Below are positions 7,572-15,571 of a DNA stretch of 22,170 nt, piece by piece (position 1 is the first letter of the stretch; each line of letters begins with the position of its first letter). This DNA comes from Betaproteobacteria bacterium (GTDB taxonomy: Bacteria; Pseudomonadota; Gammaproteobacteria; Burkholderiales; Burkholderiaceae), in the NCBI GenBank assembly GCA_009921765.1, contig RFXC01000043.1, positions 1 to 22,170 on the forward strand. Reading direction: 5' to 3'. The notes under the pieces were generated by a model, which was not told where the DNA came from, ran no database searches, and was given only the letters and a program-made list of their open reading frames with translations. A program made the translations under genes and the position numbers.

Positions 7572-7795
7572 GCGCAGGCACTCCTCTCAACATCGATCGA
7601 AGATCGCCGACCCGGCGCATGGCGAACCGGTCCGGCCAGATGGTCCCGCCCGGAAGCAGGCCGGGGCCAATGTTGCCTGATCCGCAGCAAAAGTGAAATC
7701 GGCCCCGCAAGCGGGGTTTGCCCTCGACAGGCATACTCGCCCGAACATTGCGCGCACCCGACGCCCTCACCCACTCACCCGCCCGCATCCAGATC
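7572..7795. promoter_or_regulatory. Divergent intergenic region between ureide operon and flavoprotein operon
   Basis: These 224 bases separate two operons pointing away from each other, so both promoters should lie here. I see no -35/-10 pair I would defend. Two small inverted repeats are visible: CGATC-GAA-GATCG at 7594-7606 and CCCCGC-AA-GCGGGG at 7703-7716, the latter followed by TTT on the plus strand. Either could be an operator or part of a leader structure. No regulator gene is present in the window next to this region. Confidence 0.5.
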
Positions 7796-9841
7796 ATGGC
7801 CGAGCCTCGACCGATGACCCCGTCCGACGTGACGCGTGCCCACGCCCGCGCGCTCGCAAACGAGCACGCGCGAGACACCCGGTTTCCGAGGCTGTTCTCG
7901 CCGGTGTCGCTGGGTGCGCGCCTGAGCAAGAACCGCGTGATGCGGGTCGCCACCACCTCCAACCTTGCCGAACAGGGCCGGGTGGGCGAACGGATGCTTG
8001 CGTTCTATCGTACGGTGGCCGAGGGCGGCGCCGGTGTGCTGGTGAGCGAGGCCATGCGGCTGCATCCCCTCGAGGGCGTGGTCCCCCATGCGCTCCCGCT
8101 CTTCGACCCGGGCGTGGTGCCGGGCCTGAGGCGGATCAGCGATGCGATTCATGAGCAGGGCGCGCTCTTCATCGTGCAGCTCAACCAGGGCGGACGACAG
8201 CATCTGGTCCGGCGTGTGGGCACGCTGGTGGCCCCATCCGACATCGCCTGCCCGCGAAGCGGCGGCGTGCCGCATGCGCTCTCCACCCGCGAGGTGGGCG
8301 AGATGGTCGAGTATTTCGTGACTGCTGCAGTCAATGCGCGCGACGCCGAGGCGGACGGGGTCGAAATCCATGGCGCCCAGGGCCATCTGATCGGTCAGTT
8401 TGTCTCGCCATTCAGCAACACCCGCGACGACCGCTATGGCGGCAGTCTGGAAAACCGGCTGCGCTTTGCGCTCGAGATCATTGAAGGCGCACGCAGGCGG
8501 CTGGGCGAAAGCGCGATCATCGGCTATCGCATGGGCGTTGAGGAATTTACTGCCGGCGGGGTCACCATCGAGCTCGCCTGCGAGGCGGCCTCGGTTTTGT
8601 CCCGCAGCGGTCTGATCAATTACATCTCGCTCAGTCAGGGCAACTTCAACACCATCGAAACCCATCTGCCCGACCGGCACTGGCCCCAGGTCACTTATCG
8701 CGACATTCAGCGACAAATCAAGCAGGCGGTAGGCGATCTGGTGGTGGTGCAAAGCACCCGCATCCAGATGCCCGAGCAGGCCGAGGACATCCTCGCCTCA
8801 GGCGACGGCGACATGGTGGGCCTGTGCCGCGCACTGATCGTGGATCCCGAGTGGCCACGCAAGGCGCGAACCGGTCGCGAGCACGAGATCCGCCGCTGCA
8901 TCGCTTGCAATCAGTGCTGGGACTGGATCACCGGGCCCGAACCCGTTGGTTGCGCGACCAATCCGATGGCCGGTCGCGAGCACCAGTTCGGGCGCCTGAA
9001 GCCCGCCGCGCAGCGCCGGCGCGTTGCGGTGATCGGCGGCGGCCCGGCGGGTCTCGAGGCCGCACGGATCGCCGCCGAGCGCGGCCATCAGGTGACCCTG
9101 TTCGAGAAGTCCAGCAGGCTGGGCGGAAAGATGGCGCACGCGCCCGGGCTTCCGCACGGCGCCGAACTCAGGCATCTGCTTGATTTTCTGATTCCAGCGG
9201 TGAAGCGTCTGCCGGTCACCGTCGAGTTTGGCGCGAGCCCCGATGCCGACACGCTGATCGCGCGTGGCTTTGAGGCCTTTGTCGTCGCCACCGGGGCGGA
9301 GCCCACCGTGCCCGAGCTCGAGGGCGACCAATCGGTGCCGGTGGTGGCCGTGGCTGGCCCGGACGATCTGCATGCGATCGACCGCGAGGGCCGCGTGCTG
9401 GTCGTGATGGACGAAGACGGCTATTTCTGGGGCTCGGCCGCTGCTGAAGCCGCGCTTCAGCTGGCTGGCCGGCGCGGCCAGACGCTCCATGTGGTGACGC
9501 GATTTTTCGAGCTCTTTCGCGAACTGCCGATGGTCTCGCGCATCGCGGCGCTGCGGGCACTCGACCTGGGTGGCGCGGTGCTCCACACCTCGATGGCAGT
9601 TGCGGGCTCGCGTCATGGCGCAGCAGTGCTCCGCCACTATCTGACCGGACGCGAACTCGTGCTCGAGGAGGCCGCTGGCATCGTGTGGGTCGGGCGTCAG
9701 CGCGCGCTCGGTGCACCGCTCTATGAGGGCTTGCGGGCGCGGGGGTTCGAAACCACCACCTGGATCGCCGGCGACGCGTTCTCCCCGAGAAGGCTGCCCC
9801 ACGCACTCACCGAGGCCCACCATGCGGCCCGCCAGATCTGA
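7796..9841 (+). CDS. FMN/[4Fe-4S]/FAD oxidoreductase, trimethylamine dehydrogenase / 2,4-dienoyl-CoA reductase family
   Basis: About 681 residues from the ATG at 7796 (ATG at 7814 is an alternative; neither has a good ribosome-binding site). Residues ~30-365 form an old-yellow-enzyme FMN barrel with LFSPVSLGARLSKNRVM and SNTRDDRYGGSLENRLRF. Cysteines 368, 371, 374 and 386 (CIACNQC then GC) form an iron-sulfur motif spaced C-x2-C-x2-C-x11-C, closer to trimethylamine dehydrogenase than to dienoyl-CoA reductase as I recall them. A dinucleotide motif GGGPAG lies at 414-419. The usual active-site region reads HGAQGH (192-197). Such enzymes dehydrogenate amines or reduce enoyl groups in the cytoplasm. 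It heads a three-gene plus-strand operon; the substrate is unknown. Confidence 0.85.
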   Translation: MAEPRPMTPSDVTRAHARALANEHARDTRFPRLFSPVSLGARLSKNRVMRVATTSNLAEQGRVGERMLAFYRTVAEGGAGVLVSEAMRLHPLEGVVPHALPLFDPGVVPGLRRISDAIHEQGALFIVQLNQGGRQHLVRRVGTLVAPSDIACPRSGGVPHALSTREVGEMVEYFVTAAVNARDAEADGVEIHGAQGHLIGQFVSPFSNTRDDRYGGSLENRLRFALEIIEGARRRLGESAIIGYRMGVEEFTAGGVTIELACEAASVLSRSGLINYISLSQGNFNTIETHLPDRHWPQVTYRDIQRQIKQAVGDLVVVQSTRIQMPEQAEDILASGDGDMVGLCRALIVDPEWPRKARTGREHEIRRCIACNQCWDWITGPEPVGCATNPMAGREHQFGRLKPAAQRRRVAVIGGGPAGLEAARIAAERGHQVTLFEKSSRLGGKMAHAPGLPHGAELRHLLDFLIPAVKRLPVTVEFGASPDADTLIARGFEAFVVATGAEPTVPELEGDQSVPVVAVAGPDDLHAIDREGRVLVVMDEDGYFWGSAAAEAALQLAGRRGQTLHVVTRFFELFRELPMVSRIAALRALDLGGAVLHTSMAVAGSRHGAAVLRHYLTGRELVLEEAAGIVWVGRQRALGAPLYEGLRARGFETTTWIAGDAFSPRRLPHALTEAHHAARQI

Positions 9842-9868
9842 TCAACCGATCCCAACAGGAGGTCACCC

Positions 9869-10294
9869 ATGAGCATCGTCAAACGTACGATCGACGCCCT
9901 GAGTGTTCGCCGCATGCTCGATGCAGCGATCGACAAGTCCAACGAGATGAAAAAAGCGATGTGCATCGCCATCACCAACGAGGCCGGCCAACTGAAGGCC
10001 TTTCATGCCATGGATGGCGCACCGCATCTGTCGATCGACATCGCGCAGAACAAGGCCTGGACCGCGAGCGCCTTCGGCATCGCCACCCACACCTGGTTTG
10101 ATTTCATCAAGAACGACCCGCCGCTTCTTGCCGGCATCACCCATACCCCCCGGCTGGTGGTGTTTGGCGGCGGCTATCCCATCCTCGAAAACGGGCAGCT
10201 GATCGGCGCGATCGGCGTGAGCGGCGGTCACTACTCCGAAGACATGGAGGTGGCGCGCGCCGCGCTCGATGCGATCAACGCGCCGGTGCAATAG
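9869..10294 (+). CDS. GlcG/HbpS family protein (DUF336-type)
   Basis: The 141-residue protein starts after a strong AGGAGG site, 27 bases downstream of the flavoprotein. Features of the GlcG/HbpS family are visible: AMCIAITNEAGQLKAFHAMDGAP, an alanine-rich NKAWTASAFG helix, and the glycine-rich end FGGGYPILENGQLIGAIGVSGGHYSEDMEVARAALDAI. Members occur beside glycolate, diol and other oxidative catabolic genes; one, HbpS of Streptomyces, binds heme and takes part in redox sensing. The function of most members is not settled. Its position between a flavoprotein and a superoxide dismutase suggests a redox-linked role, by inference only. Confidence 0.83.
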   Translation: MSIVKRTIDALSVRRMLDAAIDKSNEMKKAMCIAITNEAGQLKAFHAMDGAPHLSIDIAQNKAWTASAFGIATHTWFDFIKNDPPLLAGITHTPRLVVFGGGYPILENGQLIGAIGVSGGHYSEDMEVARAALDAINAPVQ

Positions 10295-10299
10295 CCGCC

Positions 10300-10887
10300 A
10301 TGGAGCTCGTGCTTGCACCCCTGCCCTGGGCGATCGATGCCCTCGAGCCGCATCTGTCGGCAGAGTCCATGCGCTTTCACTACGGCAAACATCACCAGAA
10401 CTACGTGACGCAACTGAACCGGCTGATCCAGGGCACGGAATTCCACGACCGGCCGCTCGAGACGATCGTGCGCGAATCACGCGGCGCCATCTTCAACAAC
10501 GCGGCGCAGATCTGGAACCACAGCTTCTACTGGGAAAGCATGTGCCCGGGCGGAGGCGGCATGCCGGCGGGCGGGCTCCTTGCCTCGATCGAGCAGCAGT
10601 TCGGGTCGTTCGCAGGATTTCGCGAGGCGTTCATCCAGCGGGCCACAGGCAACTTCGGCGCTGGCTGGACCTGGCTGGTACGACGGCGGACGGGCGAGGT
10701 CGGCCTCATCAATACGGCCAACGCAGAGACGCCGCTTGTTTCGGCACACCGCCCGCTCATCACGCTTGATGTTTGGGAGCACGCCTACTACATCGACTAC
10801 CGGAACGCCCGCCAGCGATTTGTCGAAACCTATCTCGACCACCTGGTGAACTGGCGGTTCGCGCAGGCGAACTTCGAAGCCGCATGA
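10300..10887 (+). CDS. Superoxide dismutase, predicted Fe-type
   Basis: The 195-residue enzyme has the four metal ligands His27 (FHYGKHH), His74 (IWNHSFYW), Asp157 and His161 (DVWEHAYY). Gln70 in NNAAQIWNH is the second-sphere glutamine placed as in iron enzymes, and the later position reads NAETPL rather than the NQDSPL of manganese enzymes, so iron is predicted. No signal peptide is seen, so it should act in the cytoplasm. The gene begins 5 bases after the GlcG-like gene with little of its own ribosome-binding site, consistent with coupling. I cannot tell whether it is the organism's main SOD or an accessory copy; the operon with an Fe-S flavoprotein favours an accessory copy. The symbol sodB would fit by type. 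Confidence 0.93.
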   Translation: MELVLAPLPWAIDALEPHLSAESMRFHYGKHHQNYVTQLNRLIQGTEFHDRPLETIVRESRGAIFNNAAQIWNHSFYWESMCPGGGGMPAGGLLASIEQQFGSFAGFREAFIQRATGNFGAGWTWLVRRRTGEVGLINTANAETPLVSAHRPLITLDVWEHAYYIDYRNARQRFVETYLDHLVNWRFAQANFEAA

Positions 10888-10897
10888 GCGGTCACGT

Positions 10898-10948
10898 GCC
10901 CGGGCGTGCAGGCCCGGGCGCCGGCCGGGCCCACGCGAGGCGGGCCCG
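10898..10948. terminator. Two GC-rich hairpins between convergent genes
   Basis: GCCCGGGC at 10898-10905 pairs with the same self-complementary octamer at 10912-10919 around a 6-base loop. CGGGCCC at 10926-10932 pairs with GGGCCCG at 10942-10948 around a 9-base loop. They fall between the SOD stop and the converging PhoX stop, where a two-way terminator is expected. Neither is followed by a clear U-run, so efficient intrinsic termination is uncertain. Confidence 0.5.
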
Positions 10949-10965
10949 AACCGTCTTCCCGCTCG

Positions 10966-13245
10966 CTAGCGGCCGATCACGCCCCCATCCGTGCGCGTGA
11001 TCACGATGGTCGCAGAGCGCGGCCGACCTGCCGGACCGTAACCCGCAACGCCGGTCATCACGCCATTGCCCGGCCACTGGCTCTGAAAGGCAAACGCGCC
11101 TGTCCCGATCGCCGGGGTGTTTTCGCCAGGGTGCTGGATGTTGACGAGCAGCGCCTTGCCATCTGCTGTTTCGGTGATGCCCGTCACCTCGCTACCCTTT
11201 GGCGCGACGAGGAATCGGCGCAGCCTCGACTCGCCCAGCAGCCCGCCCACAAACGTCGCCTGTGTTGCCGTGGCGCCGGCCATTGCGTTTGGCACCGCCC
11301 AAGCCCCGCCGTCTCCCACTTCACCAGGCACCGAGGCAAGCAGCATGCAGTTCGTCTCATCAGTAAACGCGCCATCATCGGTCTGGATCCAGAGAATACC
11401 GGTCGCCGGGCTGAACCAGAGCCCGTCGGGTGAGGAGAACGAATTGTTGGCGGTGAGCCGCGACAGGTTCACAGAGTCCAAGTTGGCATCTTCCTCGGAG
11501 CCGAACACGAAGATGTCCCACCTGAAGCTGGTCGCTGTCGAGGCATTGTTCGATTCGCGGAAGCGAATGATGTGGCCGTTAGGATTGCCCGAGCCCTTGT
11601 TGCCATCCGGATCCTCGTAGGCGCGTGGGTTGGCGGCGTTGGTGGTGCCGGGCTTGCGGTTGGTGGCGTTGTTGTTCGTCAGGCAGAAGTACACCTCGCC
11701 GTTTGCGGGGTTGACCGACCCCCACTCCGGGCGATCCATCTTGGTGGCGCCAACCGCATCGGCGGCGTGGCGCGTGAAGACCAGCACCTCCGCCTGATTG
11801 GTGAACGCAAACGCGGTGTAGTTCTTGATGGCGGCAACCGAGATGTCAAGCTCCAGCCACTGGCCGGTACCGTCATCGTTGAATTTTGCTGCGTAGAGCT
11901 TGCCTTCGTTCAGGTACTTGTCACCGGCGGCCATGCCACCGCCCGCATCGGCCGGATTCCAGTTCTCTTTCGAAACGAATTTGTAGATGTACTCGTTGCG
12001 CGAGTCACAGCCCATGTAGAACGCAACCGGCTGGCCGGCCACCAGCTTGCCGTAGACAGCCGCTTCGTGCGCGAAACGCCCCATCGACACGCGCTTGGCG
12101 GGGACCGAGTTCTGATTGGCGGGATCAATCTCGAGGTTATAGCCGAAGGTGTGGGGCTCGTTACGGAAGTCGTCTGCTGCGGTGTTGCCCGACGCCGCGA
12201 TGTTCCAGCGCGCGAACGTGGTCTCACCGGCTGCGTCAACCGGCGTATGCCAACCCTGACCGAGCAGCTTGCCCGTGGTTCCCGCCGGCGCGGTGGAGGC
12301 TACGCCGTAGCGCGTGCGGCCCGCCAGCGTCTTGGCGTCAGGCAGCGTCGAGCCCGTGGGCATATTGAAGTAAACCGCCCAGTTTTCTTCGCAGGTGAGG
12401 AAGGTACCCCAGGGCGTGCGCCCCGAGCCGCAGTTGTTGAGCGTGCCGCGCGCCTTCGAACCATCGGGGCTGAACTTTGTCTGGAAAAGCGCCTTGATGC
12501 CCGCCATGTGCGCGGCGGGTCCGGTTACCGCCACTTCAGTGTTGGGTGTAATGCGACGGTTGAGCGCCCCGTTCACTTTGTAGCCATTGATGCCACCACC
12601 GGCTGCCATGTCGAGTTCGACGATCGACACGCCATGGTGGTTGATCTCCTTCAGCACTTCTGCAGCAGGGCGCGCGCCGCCATCCCACGAGCCGAACTGG
12701 TCAAATTTCAGCCCGGTCTTCGCGCCCGAGGTCTGCCCATTCGCATGGAAGAAATGCGCATCAGCCGAACTCTCGTGGTTCACCGCAAGCACGGCGCGGG
12801 TCTGCGCCGCACTGCTTACCTTGTTGGTGCCATCGATATAGAAAAGCTCCATCCCATCGTGATGGTCGCCGATCCGCTTGGACCAGTCGTCAGCCTCTTT
12901 GCCCGCGTTCGAATAGGCGCCGACCGCACCATCAATGGGATCGCCGGTGGCATGAAGCACCTTGGCGGTGTAACCAGCCGGGAGCACCACCGAATCGGCG
13001 ATGCTCTTGGCAACAGCATTGAACTTGATCTGGGCCGCTGCGATCGGCTCGGCAAGTGTCTTCAACATCCCATCGGTGCTTCCGCAGGCTGACATGACGG
13101 GCAGCATGCTGGCAGCCGAGAGGCCCACACCACCGCGCAGAATCGCGCGCCGCGACGGGTTCGCCAGGCCGCGCGCAAGCACGTCCTGAAAATGCTCATT
13201 GTTCGAGGTGTTCTCGACAGGAAGGGAATGATCCGGATGCGACAT
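10966..13245 (-). CDS. phoX: PhoX-type alkaline phosphatase (DUF839 family), Tat-exported
   Basis: This 759-residue protein has a twin-arginine signal with SRRAILR at residues 31-37, followed by a hydrophobic stretch and VMSACG ending at Cys54, which loosely resembles a lipobox. The mature part has PhoX family features: LAVNHESS, FLTCEENW with Cys285-Glu286-Glu287 at the spot where a cysteine and glutamates bind iron/calcium in known PhoX, DRPEWGSVNPANGEVYF, and SPDGLWFSPATGILWIQTDDG. PhoX enzymes are periplasmic or surface phosphomonoesterases made under phosphate limitation. AGGAG precedes the ATG by about 8 bases. A Pho-box-like repeat 66 bases upstream and the adjacent ppk/ppx genes support the assignment. 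A phytase-like or other DUF839 role is less likely. Confidence 0.88.
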   Translation of the reverse strand: MSHPDHSLPVENTSNNEHFQDVLARGLANPSRRAILRGGVGLSAASMLPVMSACGSTDGMLKTLAEPIAAAQIKFNAVAKSIADSVVLPAGYTAKVLHATGDPIDGAVGAYSNAGKEADDWSKRIGDHHDGMELFYIDGTNKVSSAAQTRAVLAVNHESSADAHFFHANGQTSGAKTGLKFDQFGSWDGGARPAAEVLKEINHHGVSIVELDMAAGGGINGYKVNGALNRRITPNTEVAVTGPAAHMAGIKALFQTKFSPDGSKARGTLNNCGSGRTPWGTFLTCEENWAVYFNMPTGSTLPDAKTLAGRTRYGVASTAPAGTTGKLLGQGWHTPVDAAGETTFARWNIAASGNTAADDFRNEPHTFGYNLEIDPANQNSVPAKRVSMGRFAHEAAVYGKLVAGQPVAFYMGCDSRNEYIYKFVSKENWNPADAGGGMAAGDKYLNEGKLYAAKFNDDGTGQWLELDISVAAIKNYTAFAFTNQAEVLVFTRHAADAVGATKMDRPEWGSVNPANGEVYFCLTNNNATNRKPGTTNAANPRAYEDPDGNKGSGNPNGHIIRFRESNNASTATSFRWDIFVFGSEEDANLDSVNLSRLTANNSFSSPDGLWFSPATGILWIQTDDGAFTDETNCMLLASVPGEVGDGGAWAVPNAMAGATATQATFVGGLLGESRLRRFLVAPKGSEVTGITETADGKALLVNIQHPGENTPAIGTGAFAFQSQWPGNGVMTGVAGYGPAGRPRSATIVITRTDGGVIGR

Positions 13246-13311
13246 TGCGTTGGCTCCTGATTGCGGAGCCGACAGTGTCGAAAGCGAATATGTCGTACCC
13301 GTTACCGCGAC

Positions 13312-13329
13312 ATGAAAATTTGATGACAG
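13312..13329 (-). promoter_or_regulatory. Pho box (PhoB site) upstream of phoX
   Basis: On the minus strand this reads CTGTCATCAAATTTTCAT: two 7-base units (CTGTCAT and TTTTCAT) with a 4-base spacer, giving the 11-base period of the Pho box. The first unit matches the consensus fully and the second at 5 of 7. It ends 66 bases before the phoX start, a normal distance. A similar site precedes ppk. Confidence 0.7.
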
Positions 13330-13355
13330 CGCAGCGCGCTCGTGCTGCCAGGCAC

Positions 13356-15428
13356 TCAGGCCACGAGCCGCCGCATGAGCTCGCGCTGGGAGTGATATCC
13401 GCGCCTGCGACCCTTCGGCATGCTCCGCTGGTAATTGCCATCACCATCCATGAGCCAGGCGTCGGCGTTGTCACCCAGATGCACGGTGATCGCCTCGGCA
13501 ATCACCCGCTCGCGCAGTTTCGGATCACGCACCGGAAAGGCCACCTCGACACGTCTTAGCAGATTGCGATCCATCCAGTCCGCGGACGCGAGCCAGACGG
13601 CGGGATCGCCCGCGTTATGGAACACGAACACCCGGCTGTGTTCGAGAAAACGGCCCACGATCGAGCGCACGCGAATGTTGTCGCTCAACCCCGGCACACC
13701 GGGCTTGAGCGCGCAGACACCGCGAACAATGAGGTCGATCTGCACGCCCGCGGCGCTCGCTTCGTAAAGCGCATCAATCACCTGCTGAGACAGAAGTGCG
13801 TTGATCTTGGCCGAGATGGCGGCGGGGCGCCCCGCCTTCGCGTGGTCGATCTCGCGGCGTATCGATGCAAGAACCATCTCCAGAAGCGTAAAGGGCGACT
13901 GGGCCAACGCGCGCAGTCGACCGCGTTCGCCCAGCCCCGTGAGCCGCTGAAACACCTGATGAACGTCTGCGCAGATATCCTCTTGGGCGGTGAACAGCCC
14001 GAAGTCTTCGTAGAGCCTTGCTGTGCGCGGGTGGTAATTGCCCGTGCCCAGGTGGACATAGCGACGCAGCACCGCCTGCCCATTTCGGGCGCGTTCGCGC
14101 CTGAGCACCATGGCCATCTTGGCATGGGTCTTGTGGCCCACCACGCCATAGACCACATGTGCGCCGGCCTCCTCGAGGCGCGCCGCCCAGTTGATATTGG
14201 TGAGCTCGTCAAAGCGCGCCATGAGCTCCACCACCACGGTGACTTCCTTGCCAGCGCGAGCCGCCTCGATCAGCGCCTGCATGAGCGCTGAATCATCCCC
14301 GGTTCGATAAACCGTCTGCTTGATCGCGACCACGTCGGGGTCGCGCGCCGCGCTGGTGAGGAACCGCATCACGGGCGCGAAGGATTCATAGGGATGGTGC
14401 AGCAGGATGTCGTGCTTGCGGATCGCGGCGAACAGGTCGCGTCCACGGAGCGGCGCAGGCACCGGCGGCTCGAACGCGGGAAACAGCAGATCGGGGCGAT
14501 TGGCAAGGCTGATCACCTGCTGAAGCCGCACCAGATTGACAGGGCCCCTTGATCGGTAGCAATCGCGCTCGTCAAGCTCGAATTCCTTCAGCAGACGCGC
14601 CACCAGTCGGTCGGGGGCGTCGGCCGACACCTCGAGCCTCACCTCGTCGCCGAACTGACGCTGCAACAGTTCACCCTGAAGCGCCTCGCGCAGGTCGGTG
14701 ACTTCCTCGTCATCGACGAACAGGTCGCTGTTACGGGTGAGCCTGAACTGGTGAACCTCCCGTATTGCCATGCCGGGGAAGAGCCTGCCCACGAATCCCT
14801 GCACGATCGACGTGAGCAGCATCATGCCGTGCGGATGGCCAGATACCTCGGGCGGCACCGACAGCACGCGGGGCAGCGCCCGCGGCGCCTGGACGATCGC
14901 GATGCCGGCACGGCGGCCAAAGGCATCCTCACCGTCGAGCTCGACGATGAAGTTCAAGCTCTTGTTCAGGATGCGCGGAAACGGGTGCGCTGGATCGAGC
15001 GCGATCGGCGTGAGAAGCGGCTCGACCTCCCGGTCGAACACGTCGCTTGCCCAAGTTCTCTGGGTGTCGCTCCAGTCGCCCATCAGGTGAATCACAATGC
15101 CTTCGGCTGCGAGCAGCGGCTTGAGCGTGTCGTTCAGCAACGTGTACTGGCGGTCGACCAGTGCGCGTGCCGAGCGACTGATCGCCTCCAGGCTTCCCGC
15201 AGCGGCGGCGGAATCGTCACGCCCCAGGCGGGCGATCTGCTGCAGCTCCGCCACCCTGATCTCGAACAGTTCGTCCAGATTGTTGCTGACGATGGTCACA
15301 TACCGCAGACGCTCGAGAAGCGGCACGGACGGATCATCGGCCATCGCGAGCACGCGTTCATTGAACCTGAGAATGCCCTGCTCGCGGTTAAGCAGGCGAC
15401 TGCAAAGATCGGAGGAGAGCGTATTCAT
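13356..15428 (-). CDS. ppk: Polyphosphate kinase (PPK1)
   Basis: About 690 residues from the ATG at 15428. An upstream in-frame GTG at 15461 would add 11 residues but lies only 27 bases from the Pho box. The start MNTLSSDLCSRLLNREQGILRFNERVLAMA is typical PPK1. The phospho-acceptor histidine falls at residue 435 (GHKTHAKM), the same number as in the E. coli enzyme, and His597 in FLEHSRVFVF matches the second active-site histidine region. HLGTGNYHPRTARLYEDFGLF and SADWMDRNLLRRVEVAFPV are also conserved. The enzyme polymerises the ATP gamma-phosphate into polyphosphate. It is transcribed toward phoX, 110 bases away, and divergently from ppx. Confidence 0.96.
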   Translation of the reverse strand: MNTLSSDLCSRLLNREQGILRFNERVLAMADDPSVPLLERLRYVTIVSNNLDELFEIRVAELQQIARLGRDDSAAAAGSLEAISRSARALVDRQYTLLNDTLKPLLAAEGIVIHLMGDWSDTQRTWASDVFDREVEPLLTPIALDPAHPFPRILNKSLNFIVELDGEDAFGRRAGIAIVQAPRALPRVLSVPPEVSGHPHGMMLLTSIVQGFVGRLFPGMAIREVHQFRLTRNSDLFVDDEEVTDLREALQGELLQRQFGDEVRLEVSADAPDRLVARLLKEFELDERDCYRSRGPVNLVRLQQVISLANRPDLLFPAFEPPVPAPLRGRDLFAAIRKHDILLHHPYESFAPVMRFLTSAARDPDVVAIKQTVYRTGDDSALMQALIEAARAGKEVTVVVELMARFDELTNINWAARLEEAGAHVVYGVVGHKTHAKMAMVLRRERARNGQAVLRRYVHLGTGNYHPRTARLYEDFGLFTAQEDICADVHQVFQRLTGLGERGRLRALAQSPFTLLEMVLASIRREIDHAKAGRPAAISAKINALLSQQVIDALYEASAAGVQIDLIVRGVCALKPGVPGLSDNIRVRSIVGRFLEHSRVFVFHNAGDPAVWLASADWMDRNLLRRVEVAFPVRDPKLRERVIAEAITVHLGDNADAWLMDGDGNYQRSMPKGRRRGYHSQRELMRRLVA

Positions 15429-15488
15429 GGCGCGCCCGGCCAGTGGCCAGTTCCTTTTCACGGTGGCAGAGCAGTGTCGCTCCCGACA

Positions 15489-15506
15489 ATGACAGTTTGA
15501 TGACGC
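15489..15506 (-). promoter_or_regulatory. Pho box (PhoB site) upstream of ppk
   Basis: The minus strand reads GCGTCATCAAACTGTCAT: a 5-of-7 unit, the spacer CAAA, then a perfect CTGTCAT, again with an 11-base period. It shares the core GTCATCAAA-N-T-N-TCAT with the phoX site. It ends 60 bases before the chosen ppk ATG, nearly the same distance as at phoX, which supports that start over the upstream GTG. Confidence 0.72.
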
Positions 15507-15518
15507 GATGCTGCAGGG

Positions 15519-15536
15519 TAGTCAAGGCACTGTCAT
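15519..15536 (+). promoter_or_regulatory. Candidate weaker Pho box upstream of ppx
   Basis: The plus strand reads TAGTCAAGGCACTGTCAT: a 4-of-7 unit, 4-base spacer and a perfect CTGTCAT, with the 11-base period. It ends 35 bases before the ppx start. The weak first unit makes this much less certain than the ppk site. Confidence 0.35.
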
Positions 15537-15571
15537 ACTCGCGCCCGATCATTGTCAAAGCCTATTCACCG

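Noticed and set aside
7703..7716. CCCCGC-AA-GCGGGG followed by TTT as a terminator
   Set aside because: The stem is short with a loop that is too tight, and on the plus strand no gene ends before it, so terminator function makes little sense; kept only as a possible operator.
7525..7962. Upstream extension of the RidA frame to a 310-residue protein
   Set aside because: The added part overlaps the divergent flavoprotein start on the other strand, has no RidA-like sequence, and RidA members begin near PEARLKQLGI.
11572..13092. 506-codon plus-strand open frame opposite phoX
   Set aside because: Antisense shadow of phoX; no motif, and the opposite strand carries the Tat signal and PhoX metal-site motifs.
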